From: Schistosoma haematobium
Lineage: Eukaryota; Platyhelminthes; Trematoda; Strigeidida; Schistosomatidae
Reading direction: 5' to 3'
Assembly (NCBI RefSeq): GCF_000699445.3
Contig: NC_067199.1
Coordinates: 27,984,402-28,048,401 of the forward strand
Length of the DNA stretch: 64,000 nucleotides
Each line of letters opens with the position of its first letter. The stretch's first letter is position 1. Under the pieces are notes generated by a model that saw only the letters and a program-made list of their open reading frames with translations, did no database searches and was not told where the DNA came from. The translations under genes and the position numbers were made by a program. Below are positions 10,927 through 23,884 of this stretch, in pieces.

Positions 10927-11105
10927 TAGATACCGGCTCAGTGATTCAAGGGTTGAGCCTAAGCACACCAGATTGAACGTCTTGGATTCGATGCTCGGAT
11001 TCTGGGTCGTGGTTGCTCATCGATGAGAAATATCATTCTAGAAAGAAATGGTCGCCCAGTGCTCATAACTTCTCAATTGTACTTTAATTAAGTTCAGTCA
11101 GTCAG
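10927..11105 (+). mobile_element. Family B SINE, diverged copy
   Basis: The head motif accggctcagtg, a box B-like gattcgatgc, and tcgtggttgctcat followed by ggtcgcccagtgctc match the family in order. The core reads CGAUGAG, with a base missing, so the ribozyme is dead. This is among the most diverged copies here. Confidence 0.6.
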
Positions 11106-12860
11106 TTAAACTATTGGTAACTTCCTAACCGGTTTTTTAGCTAATTATAGCAATAGTTGACATGGTTCATTAAGTCGCAACGTTTTGTTTTTAAATGTGA
11201 TTGAGGCGAAAGAGATTGTTCCATCAAACATATGCAAACAGGTGTACGCAAAAAGAAAGTTTTGCTTGAATTTAGTATACTTCTTATTATCATACGAAGA
11301 GATTTACCTATAATATCCGTTAGGTTACTCTACATATGGTCTTTAATACTGATTCTTACTTGCGTCGTAACTGTTCTATAAAAACTGTATTAAATCAAAT
11401 TTTATAGCTGCCCTGGTTTTAGAATTACGTTTTTAGTGACCATGTAGTTGTTTTTTGAGAGATTTAGGCCAAGCCTTTCGACTGTGATAATACTCGGCAT
11501 TTTCTTTCGATTATCTTTATACTGAGTTTGCTTTTTTATTGATCGCTAACATGGTTGTCTTGGAGGTGCATTTTATGGGTGCTAATATACTGACAATTGT
11601 ATCGCTAATCTCTCCAAAGTATTCTATTACTTTCATACTAGACAAGATCACTTTACTTTTGTGTACCTAAATAAACATGCCAACTAAATGGTGTACACCT
11701 TATAAGATTATATATTACCGAAATTAGCGAGCAATATGTCATTCCAGAGTGGTATACAGAAAAATGTGTTAGTTCTGCATTAAACGAGATAAGTTAACTA
11801 GAAATAAATTTGGACAGCTAGGTAATTATAAGTAACTGACTAATTTATACCGTATTGTAAAAGCTTCATCCAGAATACTGGTCATAGCCATTACTATAAA
11901 CACTTTATTAGCTGCCTAGTAATAAAATGTTATTATCACTTTTGTTCGCAATTTGTTTTGTCTGTGTTTCTTCTTGCAAACGCAGTCAATTATCGTTTTA
12001 ATGTCAAAATCTTTAAATTTCTTTATCTTATATTCTCACATCTTTTACATATTTAATGATTAGGTTAAGTGTGGGAATTCGCACTTCCTTAACTAAATTT
12101 ATCCATAAAATAGTAGGTAATTAAAACAATCTACGATTATCATCTTAAGAAAGTATTTGTCTAAACTAATGTTGTTCTCAGAAGTGTCATGTATATATAT
12201 GAAAACTATTATCCAATCAATTATTTCGAGCATAAAAATGTTTATGATAACTAGTTGTTTCAAATTTACACGCAAAAACCTAAACTATTTCATAATGCAT
12301 CACCCTTTTATTTATCATTCTTTAATTGTATAGATTGCGATTATTGAAAATACAAGCTATGTTCGTCTATAATTGATTACATGTATTCCCTTTTAACGAC
12401 CCTAAGTATTTGCACTATTAAAATGAGTTTAATCGTTTACGGGCTGTTAACAGTAAATCACGTTTATAATGACCCAATTAAGATGGCTGCATCTGCGAAT
12501 TTTAAAGTCGTTAATCATTCTAACAGACACTAATAGGAGTTTCCTAGACTGGTGTATCGACGGACAATGAACCGAACTCCATCGAGGCATTGATTATCAA
12601 GAAATCATGAATTCTCATCAAGTGTATTTTATGAATTACTAATTAAGAACGAATGCACTGTTAAAAACGTTATTATTTAAGTGCTGGCTATTCATATATC
12701 TTCACAGTTTATAAATCTTCTGTGTTGACACTCTGTTTCAATTCACTTCAATTTTTATACGTATTATTAAGTATTCGGTTTTTTATTCCTTTTCTTCTTT
12801 TAAAATATGGGAGTTTGTGTGATAGTATTAACTCATAGAAACTAACAAATGACCTGACTC
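11106..12860. other. Intergenic, no gene seen
   Basis: About 1.75 kb of AT-rich sequence with no ORF above about 60 codons and no repeat that I can relate to others in the window. Confidence 0.6.
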
Positions 12861-12864
12861 ATTT

Positions 12865-13010
12865 TGCACTGGTTATTTGAATGGTCCCATTGATGTTTAG
12901 GACGGCAATTGGTCAATCCTTTACTGGCATATGTGCATCCTGTGAGGAATGCCACAATACTGTCTTAAGTTATAAGGATTATAATTAGAGATGAATGATG
13001 GCTAGCTGTG
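12865..13010 (-). mobile_element. Sm-alpha-type SINE tail fragment
   Basis: Minus-strand family A tail: the block cattgatgtttaggac, the ggcatatgtgcatcctgtg block and a remnant of the tatccatctttgcttataa end. It is about 145 bp, diverged and without a ribozyme. Confidence 0.65.
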
Positions 13011-13755
13011 ACCTGATTTGTTATAGTTACCTGTTCCGACGATCGATAGAAAGTTTAAAAAATTTTCTGAAAAAAATAGTTTGCACAAATATAATTCATT
13101 TTTTAGATGACCTTAATCCAACTAGTGAACTGATGTCAAAAAACAATCATTTATCACTTGATAGCTGACATATTCTGCCTTTTGTTTGGTATAACTACAA
13201 AATTAGGTTCTCATTATATTTCTGTATTTACCTTATTTATGCATACCAAAAGACATACACTTGAATAAACTGATTATGGGCAGAAACAATCCCTAAAAAG
13301 TTTCCTTCAAAATTTAATGTTGTATTAGTAGTGATGGCCTTTGTTGGTATTTTCTATTGATAATTTACTGCTACCTTTCATAGATATAGACATCAACCTT
13401 TTACACATAATCGTTAGGTAAGTAGTAAGTCTTTATAATGAAAAACTTCCTACTGCAAACTTAAGTTAGTGAACAGTTTTTCTTCATTATAAAAAGTTCA
13501 TTAAGTAAATAGTTGGCTGATGCGTCATGTTTTATGGTTCGATTTAACAAACAAAATTTCTGTCACTTCAGGAATTATTCAGATTTCTGAAAACTCAAAT
13601 TCATATACACTGGCAGTTGATAAGAATATTTTGATGTAACTAACTTATGCACTACGAAAATTTTAATGAAATATTAAATACATTTCTGATTTCTAATAAC
13701 GTAAATACAAAAAAAATATACAGAAAGTAGTGTTGTACCTAAACTAAACAATTAT
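13011..13755. other. Intergenic, no gene seen
   Basis: AT-rich sequence. No feature recognised. Confidence 0.6.
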
Positions 13756-13757
13756 TC

Positions 13758-14335
13758 TAATTTAATGGTTGAATTCATGAGTCAATTGAATCTAGACCAA
13801 CATGGAAAACCTGGAGGCACTGGACGATCGTTCCATCTTTTTATGGAACTCCTCAGTAGTGAGCATCCACGATTCCAACTCAGAACATATCGGTTTCACG
13901 TGCGAACGCTTAACCTCTCGACCACTGAACCGGTAGGCATTTAACGGTGGTAATATCTCACTTCAACCAATCCAAGAAATTGAGCGACATATCCGCCATT
14001 GTCTTCAGTGAGTTACTATCTCACAACAGACCAGGTTGAACTCCACTGGTCACGGCTTCTCACCAGAACTCTAGGAGATACCTTTTGGAAACCGTCACTA
14101 GTGAGCATATGTTAATTAATATCAGAAGGAGATATGGTAGATATTTAATAATTTTAACATATGAGATCGTGAGTCAATTGAAGTTAGACCAACATGGAAA
14201 ACCTAGAAGCACTGGTCGGCCGTTTCGTCCTGGTACGAGACTCCTGAGCAGCGCGCATTCACGATTCGGCCTCGCGGGACTCGAATCCAGGACCTATCGG
14301 TCTCGAGCGCGAACGCCTAAAGTTATCCACTGTTA
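13758..14335 (-). mobile_element. Family B SINE, direct tandem dimer
   Basis: Two units lie in the same minus-strand orientation. The tail motif gtcaattgaa occurs at 13781 and 14173, giving a 392-bp period. The DNA between the two tRNA heads is the family's full unit body, so this is one truncated dimer and not two chance insertions. Both ribozymes are damaged: the left copy reads GGAAC where CGAAAC is expected, and the right copy has CUCAGGAG and a GAC cleavage triplet. Confidence 0.85.
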
Positions 14336-15105
14336 ATCTTTGCATAACGTAATTTATCTAAGTAAAAAAATTTTACGATGAAGTATGGTTAACGACACGA
14401 GAAGCATAAAACGTTTTTGACTTTTAATATTTTTACTTTAAAATTATAGAATTTACACCACTAAAAATGTTGATGTTGATATAATTTTGTAAAAAACATA
14501 TATGCTACCTAAATCTATGTTGTGTTCTGTATTAAATTATGGCGTGAGTAAGTCTGGAAAGCAATACATGTATATAAGTCATTATAGTTAGGGTCGGTGG
14601 CTTCAAAATCTTACAAATTACCGTAATTCATTTTGATTGCGTTCTCATAAAAGTAGACATTAAAATGAGATTTTCTCTCTCACGAATCGCTTATTAATTT
14701 TTTACACATTCGTGGGAAATGCATTATGTTATGCAATATTGTCTAAAGTTACATTGCAATTATTCTTGCATCACACTTTTGATATTTATTCAAACTGAGC
14801 TTTTAGATACATTTTTGCACGGAAATGTGTGTACTACACCAAAGGCTACCTAAAGATCATGTTAAATATTTAAGAAAAATTAGCCATAGTCACATTGTAG
14901 TAAATGTTAACATAAAAATACGCTCCTCATATATTTATATATTTATATATATCTATTGGACGAGAATTCAGGTGGGGAAAATCAATTTTCTGTTCTAAGC
15001 AAACCTACACAGTACTTCCATAAAATATGAAAATCATACATTAAATACATTGTCTCCACATTTTTCCTCAATTGTTCTTTGCATATTTCATGATACTTTT
15101 AATTC
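14336..15105. other. Intergenic, no gene seen
   Basis: AT-rich, with a short (ATTTAT) and (TA)-rich tract near 14930-14955. No gene. Confidence 0.6.
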
Positions 15106-15109
15106 ATTC

Positions 15110-15235
15110 GTTACACCAATAACTCTCTGTTTCCCTTCCTGTTCTCTTTAATTTAGTCTTATTCTGTTCGGCATTCCACTTCTGATTGCTTCTACATACT
15201 ACTTATATGTCAATATAAGTAGCACACACCAAATA
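15110..15235 (+). repeat. Repeat family F fragment
   Basis: The order of ctctctgtttcccttcc, ttctgttcggcattcc and ctacttatatgtcaatataagtag matches the segment at 23885-24110 and the reverse complement of 44988-45185. The ends of the family are not defined here and it is non-coding. Confidence 0.5.
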
Positions 15236-16160
15236 TATTTTATAATTTTGACTATTATATGTAATAATAAATCAGCCAATCATAATGTAAATTTGCATAA
15301 CATGTTGCTTTCTTTTTTTCGCTTATAGTTCTCAATAATTTAATAAGGTAGTCTGGTTAGTGTTTGGTAAAATCAGGATCACGTCATGCAGTCGAAAATA
15401 AAAAGATGATCAACAATAAATACAAAAATAATGAAATTTCAGATTTGTTTTAAACTCACAATCACTTTAAATATATTTTAATCTTATCATATAAGGAAGA
15501 TTATATACTCAATTGAAGCTCCATCTGTCGACACTTTCAAAAGTAGGTTGGATCCACTGAGAGACTGTCATTACGTAAGCCAGAAGAATTGATATCGTTA
15601 ATTTAAGTGAATTTGAGAAAACATATTAACAAAACACTACATACATAAAAGTATTGTAAATTCTAAATGCAAAATGACTCTATACAAACATGATTAATTA
15701 TCTATTATTTTACTTAGTGCACTAAGAGTGGAAAGTTGTAAAGTAAATTATCTTTCTAAAAAGAAACTGTTATGAAGTTCATTAACATAAATCATTAGTT
15801 TCGTGTTTAACCATAAAGCAAAGATAATTTTCATTCTGAACGTTCATGGATATTTCTCAATAATTCAAAAGTTGATTGAAAAATCAGTTAAATGTTATAT
15901 AATAATTGACAGATAGAAAAAAGTGCTGTAACACGAAATATGCACATTTGATACTGACTAATTATTACACCATAGATGTGGAATGTTATAACTAAATTTA
16001 ACACGCAAACTATTATTTCTTAAACATCATTTAATCAAAAAAATCTTCTATATCAACCAAACATATACTTAATTTAGCGGACGGTATTGACGATAAAATT
16101 ATTTAATAGCTGATGTACCCAAAATTTAACACTGTCCTATGAGGATTAGTACATTATCTT
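15236..16160. other. Intergenic, no gene seen
   Basis: AT-rich sequence. No feature that I can support. Confidence 0.6.
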
Positions 16161-16164
16161 CTCC

Positions 16165-16406
16165 TGGTACTGGATTTGAGTTCAAGAGTGGATAACAACA
16201 CTTGGATCCAGGTACATTCAGCTGACAAGTTCCAAATAGAACAAATGCATGTCCTGGATTCCACTACTATCCACCATCCATCTCTGCTTATAATGCTTGT
16301 GATGTAAAGTAATACTGAGGCAATTCCTACAGAGTGCATATTTGACAACATGAGACTGATCAATGTCAGTCCAAAACATCAATGGAAAAATTCAAACAAC
16401 CAATAC
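16165..16406 (+). mobile_element. Sm-alpha-type SINE, ribozyme decayed
   Basis: Plus-strand family A copy, from part of the head through the hammerhead remnant (CUGACAAG, ACAAAU for CGAAAC) to the tail ending at a target-site copy of the next LTR. Core mutations make cleavage unlikely. The solo LTR at 16407 abuts the tail. Confidence 0.8.
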
Positions 16407-16807
16407 AGCTATGTTTGAAGCAATGATGAGTTCACCTAGTCTGAGAACGGAACGAAGGTTCTGTAACACAAGGACAGAAAGCTAGCTATTCTAATACATG
16501 TCATCCTCGCCACCTAGAGAGAGAAGTTCAGTTTTGAAATGTGGAAATATATTCCGCAAGCAGCCAGAAACACGAGCAATAAAAACAAACACAAATCAAA
16601 CATATATATACAGCATAAAATTGTCCTTGGCAAGCGTTACAAAATAGCATACTAAAAGATCAAACGAACCGATAGCGTTTAAGATCCTCCCAAGTGAGAA
16701 ATACGACACGAAGGTGAAAATGAGCGCTTTTGGCGCGAAAACAAGAAGTTCAAATTTTTAAAATAAAATTACAAAAATAAGGTTCTATGGATCTAAAATC
16801 CTCAACA
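16407..16807 (-). mobile_element. Solo LTR, second copy
   Basis: Reverse-complement copy of the 9903-10298 LTR, 401 bp, starting TGTTGAGG on the minus strand. The 5-bp duplication aatac lies at 16402-16406 and 16808-16812. The 3' end reads CT instead of CA. The conserved cgcgccaaaagcgctc block is present. It landed at the end of the family A SINE. Confidence 0.83.
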
Positions 16808-17032
16808 AATACAAAAATAAATTGATCTTCTCCTTTGTTGCCGTTTTCATTGTGAAGAAAATTAACCGTTTATATTCACAATTCAAATGAATATGAAGCA
16901 TCGAATGGTCTAATCGCGGTATAAAGAAATCATTATTGCTCGGTTTAATCATTGAAATTAAAATTCTGTTTCCTTTAAAATATTTAATAAATTGGAATAC
17001 ATTTTTTACATTGCTATATGTCGATGTAACTG

Positions 17033-17300
17033 TTTTTGATGGAGTTTCGTTCTCTGAGCTGCATGGTTTAGTCGCGGAGCATTCATCGTTCTAATGAATG
17101 ACATCATCAGTACAGACACTTGTGGAGAAAATACAGTTGTTCTTGAGTGAAAGCTTATCTTTCGGAGAAATCCTTCCATTTTCGAACGAAGAGAAGCGTA
17201 CTATGCTCATATTATTTTGAGATGTTGATGATGTCGTCCAGAATAACGATGGAAGCTCCACAACTAAACCATCCAGCTCAGAGAAAAAATCTATCAAGAT
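17033..17300. repeat. Inverted-repeat family E
   Basis: gagtttcgttctctgagctg with atggtttagtcgcggagc at 17041-17085 mirrors gctccacaactaaaccat with ccagctcagaga at 17253-17285. A related segment lies at 25440-25520. The central part has an open frame (17091-17303, minus) but no recognisable domain. Terminal repeats of a retroelement are possible. Confidence 0.5.
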
Positions 17301-17303
17301 CAT

Positions 17304-18141
17304 CCACCTGAGCTACAAATCTTCTCTACCATCCCATGTAACTGTTCCATAAAGTATTTAGACATGTATATGGATTAATGGTTGTTTTGTTGCGAATGGA
17401 AATACAACAGGTATATACTTTTCATATCGTTGTCATTCAATGATAAATTACTCGTTCTATATATTTAGCGATCTATGTATAGAATTTTAAAATGTGAAAT
17501 ATTCCTTTCACTTATAAATTAATTAGTTTTTATTTTTTTATTTTTCAGCATATACTATGCATTCAGACTAAAACATGGAATAAAACCAAACTAGCAAATC
17601 GTTATGTTGTTTTAAAACATTTGAAGTATTTGGGTAATTCTATTCAGTACTTATCACCTAATGTAACATCATTTAACATTTTATTCACACCCTTGTCTAA
17701 AATATAAAAGTTAATTTATTTGTTTATATAAAGTCCATTTGCTTGATCGCAATATGTCTGTATCACAAGGATCTTTAGTCGGATACAACTTCATCCAGAT
17801 AAGTAGAGATGTTGATGTAAAATATGGATTAATCAACAATAATTATTTTGTAAATTTGTCAAATAATACTGTGAACTAAGATCATATTAGACAAAAGTAA
17901 CGGCAAAAGTACTTTTCTCGTATTAGATACAGTTTGATGAATTATATAACAGAATACAATTTAAAGTGTTTGTTTATGCTATTTTATATGTAGATGTCCT
18001 TATTGGTATCATAAAACAGCCAAAATTCACATATGAAATACCTCTGAAAATATATTGCTTTTTATTGATTAGTTATTCAAGTACTAAATAAGCAAATATA
18101 TAATACATTTAGATGTTATATCATTCTGGAAAAAATTGTAA
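17304..18141. other. Intergenic, no gene seen
   Basis: AT-rich sequence. No feature recognised. Confidence 0.6.
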
Positions 18142-18152
18142 TACATTTGACA

Positions 18153-18621
18153 TGGTCTAGGTTCAAATGACTCATGATTTCAATCTGTGAAATTTCTAAA
18201 ATCTCCACAAACCCCTTCTGATAACCATCTGCTCAATAGTGACTGACTTCAAGAGATACTCCTGGAGTTCTAGTGAGAAGCCGTGACCAGTGAAGTTCAA
18301 CCAGGTCTGTTGTGACATATCAGCTCACTGAAGACAATGGTACACGGTGGCGCAACTTCGTGGATTGGTTGAAGTTAGACATTAACACCATTGGATGCCA
18401 GCCGGCTCAGTGGTCTAGTTGGTTGAGCGCTTGGCGCGAGATTGGTAGGCCCCGGGTTCGAATCTCGTGGGGTGCGGGATCGTGGATGGGCACTTCTGGG
18501 GAGTCCCATACTAGGACGAAACGGCCGTCCAATGCTTCCAGGCTTTCCATGGTGGTTTAGCTTTAATTGACTCATGATTTCAATCTGTGAAATTTCTAAA
18601 ATCTCTACAAACCCCTTCTGT
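18153..18621 (+). mobile_element. Family B SINE, 1.2-unit copy with terminal redundancy
   Basis: Flanked by an 11-bp duplication, tacatttgaca (18142-18152 and 18622-18632). It starts inside a unit tail (tggtctag), runs through tail end, unit body, tRNA-like head (box B gttcgaatctc near 18457) and ribozyme, then the tail again. About 70 bp are therefore repeated at both ends at a 400-bp period. The ribozyme reads CUGGGGAG, with A6 changed, so it is probably dead. CGAAAC, palindromic ACGGCCGU and GUC are intact. Confidence 0.88.
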
Positions 18622-18634
18622 TACATTTGACAAC

Positions 18635-20065
18635 CAAAGTTTGCTTTCTGTTTCATTGAAATGTGAAGTAATTGTTAAGTTTATCTATTCACAACTTTTG
18701 GTATTACACTTTCATAGTTTTATTTTCATTGCAACTCCAAACAGGATAATCCTAAAAAAATAGTCTGTTATTGAAGTTTAAAGGACTCATGAATTGCACT
18801 GTTTAGCCGTTGTATGCAAAATTTAAAATTTGTAATTTCTTCCTAAACTAAGTACATAACTTATAAGAATATTTGTCAATATTATAACAAATAGTTTGAC
18901 AAAAATTGGGACCCGAGTATAGAGAAGTCATTATAGGTGAAAATTATATTTAAAGTAATCTTAGTGATTAAAATTTAAATAATTCCAATGTTCCGTCCAG
19001 CAAATTTGTCTGAACTTCTGGGTAATAATTGAAATCAAAATTATCAAAGAAATATATATTTCAACAATCAAATCTATACTATGCTAATCCAATCGTATTT
19101 AGACGATGGCTTTAGTAAATAGGATAACATTAGTCAGTTAAATGCGAAACGTGAAAAGTCCACAATGTGAAAATAAATAAATAAATAAATTGTGTGTGCG
19201 TGTATGTGTAGGTTTGGTTATCAATAGTTGATATTAGGTGTCAATTTGTTCCTTATATGAAGGAAAAATAAAAGTGCAAGTTGAAGGTTGAAAATTTGTT
19301 TCTGAATCATCGTTGTGCATGTATAATGAGAATCATCAAATACATGTTTGTGTTGCTAAAATAACCTGCATTAATTTAAGTCATAATAACGATGCATATG
19401 AAATAAACAAGTTGTGTAGAGAATGGGTCCAATTACTTGTTAACGAATATTTGCCAAGTAGTTGTTAGTTGAATACCATTCTTTCTGTTCAGGTTGTTCT
19501 TGTTCGCCCATATATATAGAGCTTCTACTGTCAATCCTTTTTCATGTGTGTTAAAACATTTCTTGTTTTTCCTATATTCTAATCTGTCCAGTTTGACATT
19601 CATTTTTTATGCATAAATATCTTAATTATTTAGTGTTTAGTTAGATTGTTTTGAATATATTACACTCATAAATCATAGTTATACTAAACTTCTTAATGGA
19701 TTGACATGTCTCTCGTTGGGTTTTAAAAATAGATACTGATATGCATAATCTTGTTGATAAGTATAAAAAATTACTTTGGAAAGAAAATAATGAAAGGAAT
19801 CACGAACTAATAAACCGGAATGAAATAGCATAATAGAGCCCTTTAAATGTGTGTTATACAGTATAGTAATGAATACAAAATATGTACTTTTGTATAACCT
19901 GTAAGGCCAACATTCTAATAATTTTAATGAAACTTCAATCACTCGAATATATATGTGTAGAATTTGACTGTTCACTATCACTTTCATGGTATTTGAAATG
20001 TCCAGCATTAAAAATAGATTGGAAAGTACAGTTACAACCAAATCCAGTTAAATATCGATAATCAA
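18635..20065. other. Intergenic, no gene seen
   Basis: AT-rich sequence with a short (AAAT) tract near 19171-19190. ORFs at 19679-20041 and nearby (minus strand) have no recognisable domain and I do not call them. Confidence 0.55.
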
Positions 20066-20078
20066 TAAATGTCAAGAA

Positions 20079-20504
20079 TCCGAAGGGTTTTTGTGGAGAT
20101 TGTTGTAATTTCAATAGTTGAGATTGTGAGTCAATTAAAGCTACACCACTATGGAAAGCCTGAAAGCAGTGAACGACCATTTCATCCTATTATGGGACTG
20201 CTCAGCAGTGCGCGTTCACGACCCAACCCAGAGGGATTCAAACCCGGGACCTACCATTCTCGCGCGCGAGCGCTTAGCCACTAGACCACTGAGCCGGCCG
20301 GTATACAACTGTATTAATATCTAACTTCAACTAATCCACAAACTTCATCTTCACATCAGTCAAGTCAGTTGTGAGATAGTAACTCACTGATGATCGTGGA
20401 TGCACACTGCCGAGGAGTCCCAAAATAGGACGAAATGGTCGTCCAATGCTTCCAGGTTTTCCATGATGGTCTAGCTTCAACTGACTCACGGTTTCAACTA
20501 TTAA
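20079..20504. mobile_element. Family B SINE, foldback insertion
   Basis: A minus-strand copy (20079 to about 20347) meets a plus-strand copy (about 20348-20504). The block is flanked by aatgtcaagaa (20068-20078) and aatgttaagaa (20505-20515), an 11-bp duplication with one mismatch. The plus arm lacks the tRNA head: body sequence ending ctcactga joins directly to tgatcgtggatg. Both ribozymes carry core changes (CUGAGCAG in the minus arm, CCGAGGAG in the plus arm). Confidence 0.85.
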
Positions 20505-20847
20505 AATGTTAAGAAACTTTAACAGAACCTAAATCGGGTGTTTTCATGATTCAGAAATCAAAATATTCTGTGTTGTTCATCAACTTTATATGAAATTTTG
20601 TGAATATTTACTACGTCTGTGTAAATTTTCAGCTTAATTTTTATTCACAATCAAATTTTGAACTTGGTTTTAAATATGATTCTGCTACAGTCATACTAAC
20701 TCAATCGATAAAAAAATGATTTTCCTTAGTCAACTATGAGTATGAGTTATTTCTATTTGTTTATTTGGTTTTATATTGAATAAAAGACGTCTTCAAAATT
20801 CTAAGACGAAATATGTTAGCAGTATGACCATAATTTATGGATGACCT

Positions 20848-21080
20848 ATGAGCAACGCTAAAATGACCCTAGAATATCCACCTACTTACCAGAGCTTAAT
20901 GAGGGTTATATATTTTTGTGAGGAATTAGGTTATGGATTTATAGTTGGATTTTAGGGCTATGAATTAAATTTAATGTTTTCATGACGAATTGACATCAAC
21001 TATAATGCCACAATGGTATTTAACCTAATGAGTGAATGAATTTCCCTCCAAAATCCAAGACCTGCTATCTTAAATGTAAT
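20848..21080 (+). repeat. Repeat family G
   Basis: Order and wording of several blocks (gagcaacgctaaaatgaccc, tattagag-like, aatgaatttccctccaaaatc) match 61440-61690 on the same strand. Old, non-coding, ends undefined. Confidence 0.5.
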
Positions 21081-23884
21081 TGGTTCATCCACAAATTATA
21101 TTTTTGCCGATGTTAGCTAATGTAGTTGGACAATAAATCTAACCAACACAATTTACATGTTTCAGAAGCCTGTAGTATTAAATTATTTTTTTTGTTTTTT
21201 ATTTATTCATTAGATATTATGTCACATTTTCAAATAAACTACTGATGCTTTCTAAGTCTATTGACAATATTCTGAATTCACATCCTGTCACTGCACTTTT
21301 TTCTTGGTGTTAACTACAAATTTAAAATGTGTTTCTTTTTTGACATAATTTCAAGTGTTCCTTTTCACTCTTATAAATATTGAAATTATCATACCAATGA
21401 TAATGTAAATCTAGTATGATTCATTTCAACCTGTCTATTATAAATGAAAAATGTCGTCTATTAGTTGATGTCCAAAAATGTTATGCAGTAATCAATTAGA
21501 AAATGTAAATCAGAAATAATAAATGAGACAAAAACGTGTTGCACATATATTTTAAATTATATTCCCCCCCTCCGTCAACAAGATTTACAAAACATTGTTG
21601 CACAAAATGTTAAACTATCGCACAATCACTGTCTGGTCTTAATACGTTATAATCAGTATTTTCAAAATATCAGTAACCCTACACGGTATTGATCTAATGT
21701 TATTAATTCAATGAATATTTATTGTTGTTAAAAGTTGTATATTACTCGAAAAAAAAGACCAATGTACACCTTGTGACTATTTTCATGTAGTCCATGGATA
21801 TTTTTTATACGGACGTCATATTGAAATGTAAGAAATATTATAAAATTTAATTTTAAGGATTATTATTACATTATTATTTCATTTCAATACGAACAAGTAA
21901 AAACGATTACAATAAAATAAAGCAATAAACTAAAAAGAAATTAAACTGTAATCTGACAACAACTGTTTTACAAAGAATGACTGAAGTGAACAATCTTCTG
22001 TTATTTTCTATTTCTATTCCATGTAAATGGGTATTCATCTACCACTGTGGTCTCTCTAACTAAAATATAATGAATTTACTATTTTAACATAGATAAAGCC
22101 CTAATATATGTGTTAAAATCATATTGTATTTAATTTTATGGCAATCTGATAATTACAGTTTTTATAACCAACATTTGTAGCCAAATGTTTAGAAAGAAAC
22201 AAATTGTGTTAAGAAATAATTTTGTTTTGTTTATTCTAACTATTCTTATAATCCGCGTAAGTTCCTGGAAAATGCATTGATATTCTGAACTTAGACTATA
22301 CATCGTTTTTACTTAATATTAAGATTATAACACTCAATTCTCGGAAAACTGTTGCAAGACAATGTAACCTTAACTATATGACTTTAGGTACAAATAATGT
22401 ATCATACGAGTGCATAAACTACTGGAAAGTTAATACTGATATAGGTAATCTACAAAGGATTTGTTAAATAAAATGTTTTCATAACTTTCCGACAACTATG
22501 AAAATCTGAATGTTATCATGAAACTATAGTCCAACGTTTACTGGTGAAAAACTGAACCTATCCTTTTGATATAATACGAAAAAACTATCACATTTAGACA
22601 ATATAAAATAAAATCACTATTATGCCTTTAAAGTATATGGAAATTTCCTATAACTTATGAATATTAAAGAGTCAAGTCACATATGGTACTGACACAAAGA
22701 TTCGTTTTTTTTTAAATAACGAGCATTTTACATTGACATGGAAATGTAATACTACCCCGTCTAATCTCTAAAAATTAAAAATGCCATCGGTATGATGGCT
22801 GGTATACATTGATATACAATTTTATCGACAATTTACAATGATACCTACTTTTGTTAGGATCCTACACCATATCATTAGTATCGTATAAAGTCCTAACAAA
22901 CATAAGTATCATTATAAATCACAAATGAAAAGTCTATGTAAATGTATACATTATAGATCGATAAAAAAACGAGTGTAAAAGTAGATTTCTAACCAAATTC
23001 TAAGTATAATATATACAATGTAGTTAAAGATCTTTACTTCCATTAAGATTCCTTTTCTAAATTTTGCATGAATATTCTAAAAATTTCTAACTAATTGAGA
23101 AGTTGTTTTTCTTTTTTCTTCAGAACAATGGCTCTACAATAGCATTTCTTAGATAGTTATAGACTGACACACTCTAATTAGATAGGAAAAAAAGAAAGCA
23201 TAACTACCTAGAATTATATTTGACATTTAAAAGTTGATTTTATAGACAGCTTTAAAGAATTTATTAAGGTTTCCAAGCAAATATAAATGTGTGTAGTCAA
23301 AACACTGAAAATAGAATACTTTCTTAAAAAGTGAAACAAAAATATTTGCAAGAATCTTATATTTCTATAACTTGTATTGAAGGTGATTTTCCCCCCTATT
23401 AAAAAATGCAGGCAGTTTTTTTAATATTTTTGTTGATAGATTGATTTTATTGAATTTATATAAAATATTTTACATAGATTTTTACAGTACTCAAAATTGT
23501 AATTAAGCTAAGCAACTGATAGAACTATAGTAATGTAGAAGATTATTTAGAAATATACTCATAGATTGATGTGAATTGGATATTTGAACAAGCTTTTGTT
23601 AAATATCGCCACATGTGATATGTCATATTCAATCAACTAATCATAATAAAGTTATTACTGGAAAGAAGTAGGAATAAATTGATTAAAGAAATATTCAATC
23701 TTCAATTACATTTTCAGAATACTACTAGGATATTACATAAGTTTGATAAAACCAGATGTAATTACGTGGTGTTTAGTTATTTAATAGTATTATAATGAAC
23801 GAGAACACAAGTGGAAACAATCGAATGCATTTGAACACAAAATTACAGAATGTCAAATAGAATCTGAGAACCATACAGTAAATC
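21081..23884. other. Intergenic, no gene seen
   Basis: About 2.8 kb of AT-rich DNA with no ORF worth naming. One imperfect hairpin (atgatacctacttttgttag near 22838 against ctaacaaacataagtatcat near 22893) is the only structure noticed. Confidence 0.6.

Noticed and set aside
17041..17075. Hammerhead-like agctcagagaacgaaac string on the minus strand and near 25497
   Set aside because: CUCAGAGA does not fit CUGANGA and no stem I partner was found.
19679..20041. 120-codon minus-strand ORF
   Set aside because: Low-complexity, no domain, overlaps non-coding AT-rich DNA next to a SINE. Length alone is not convincing.
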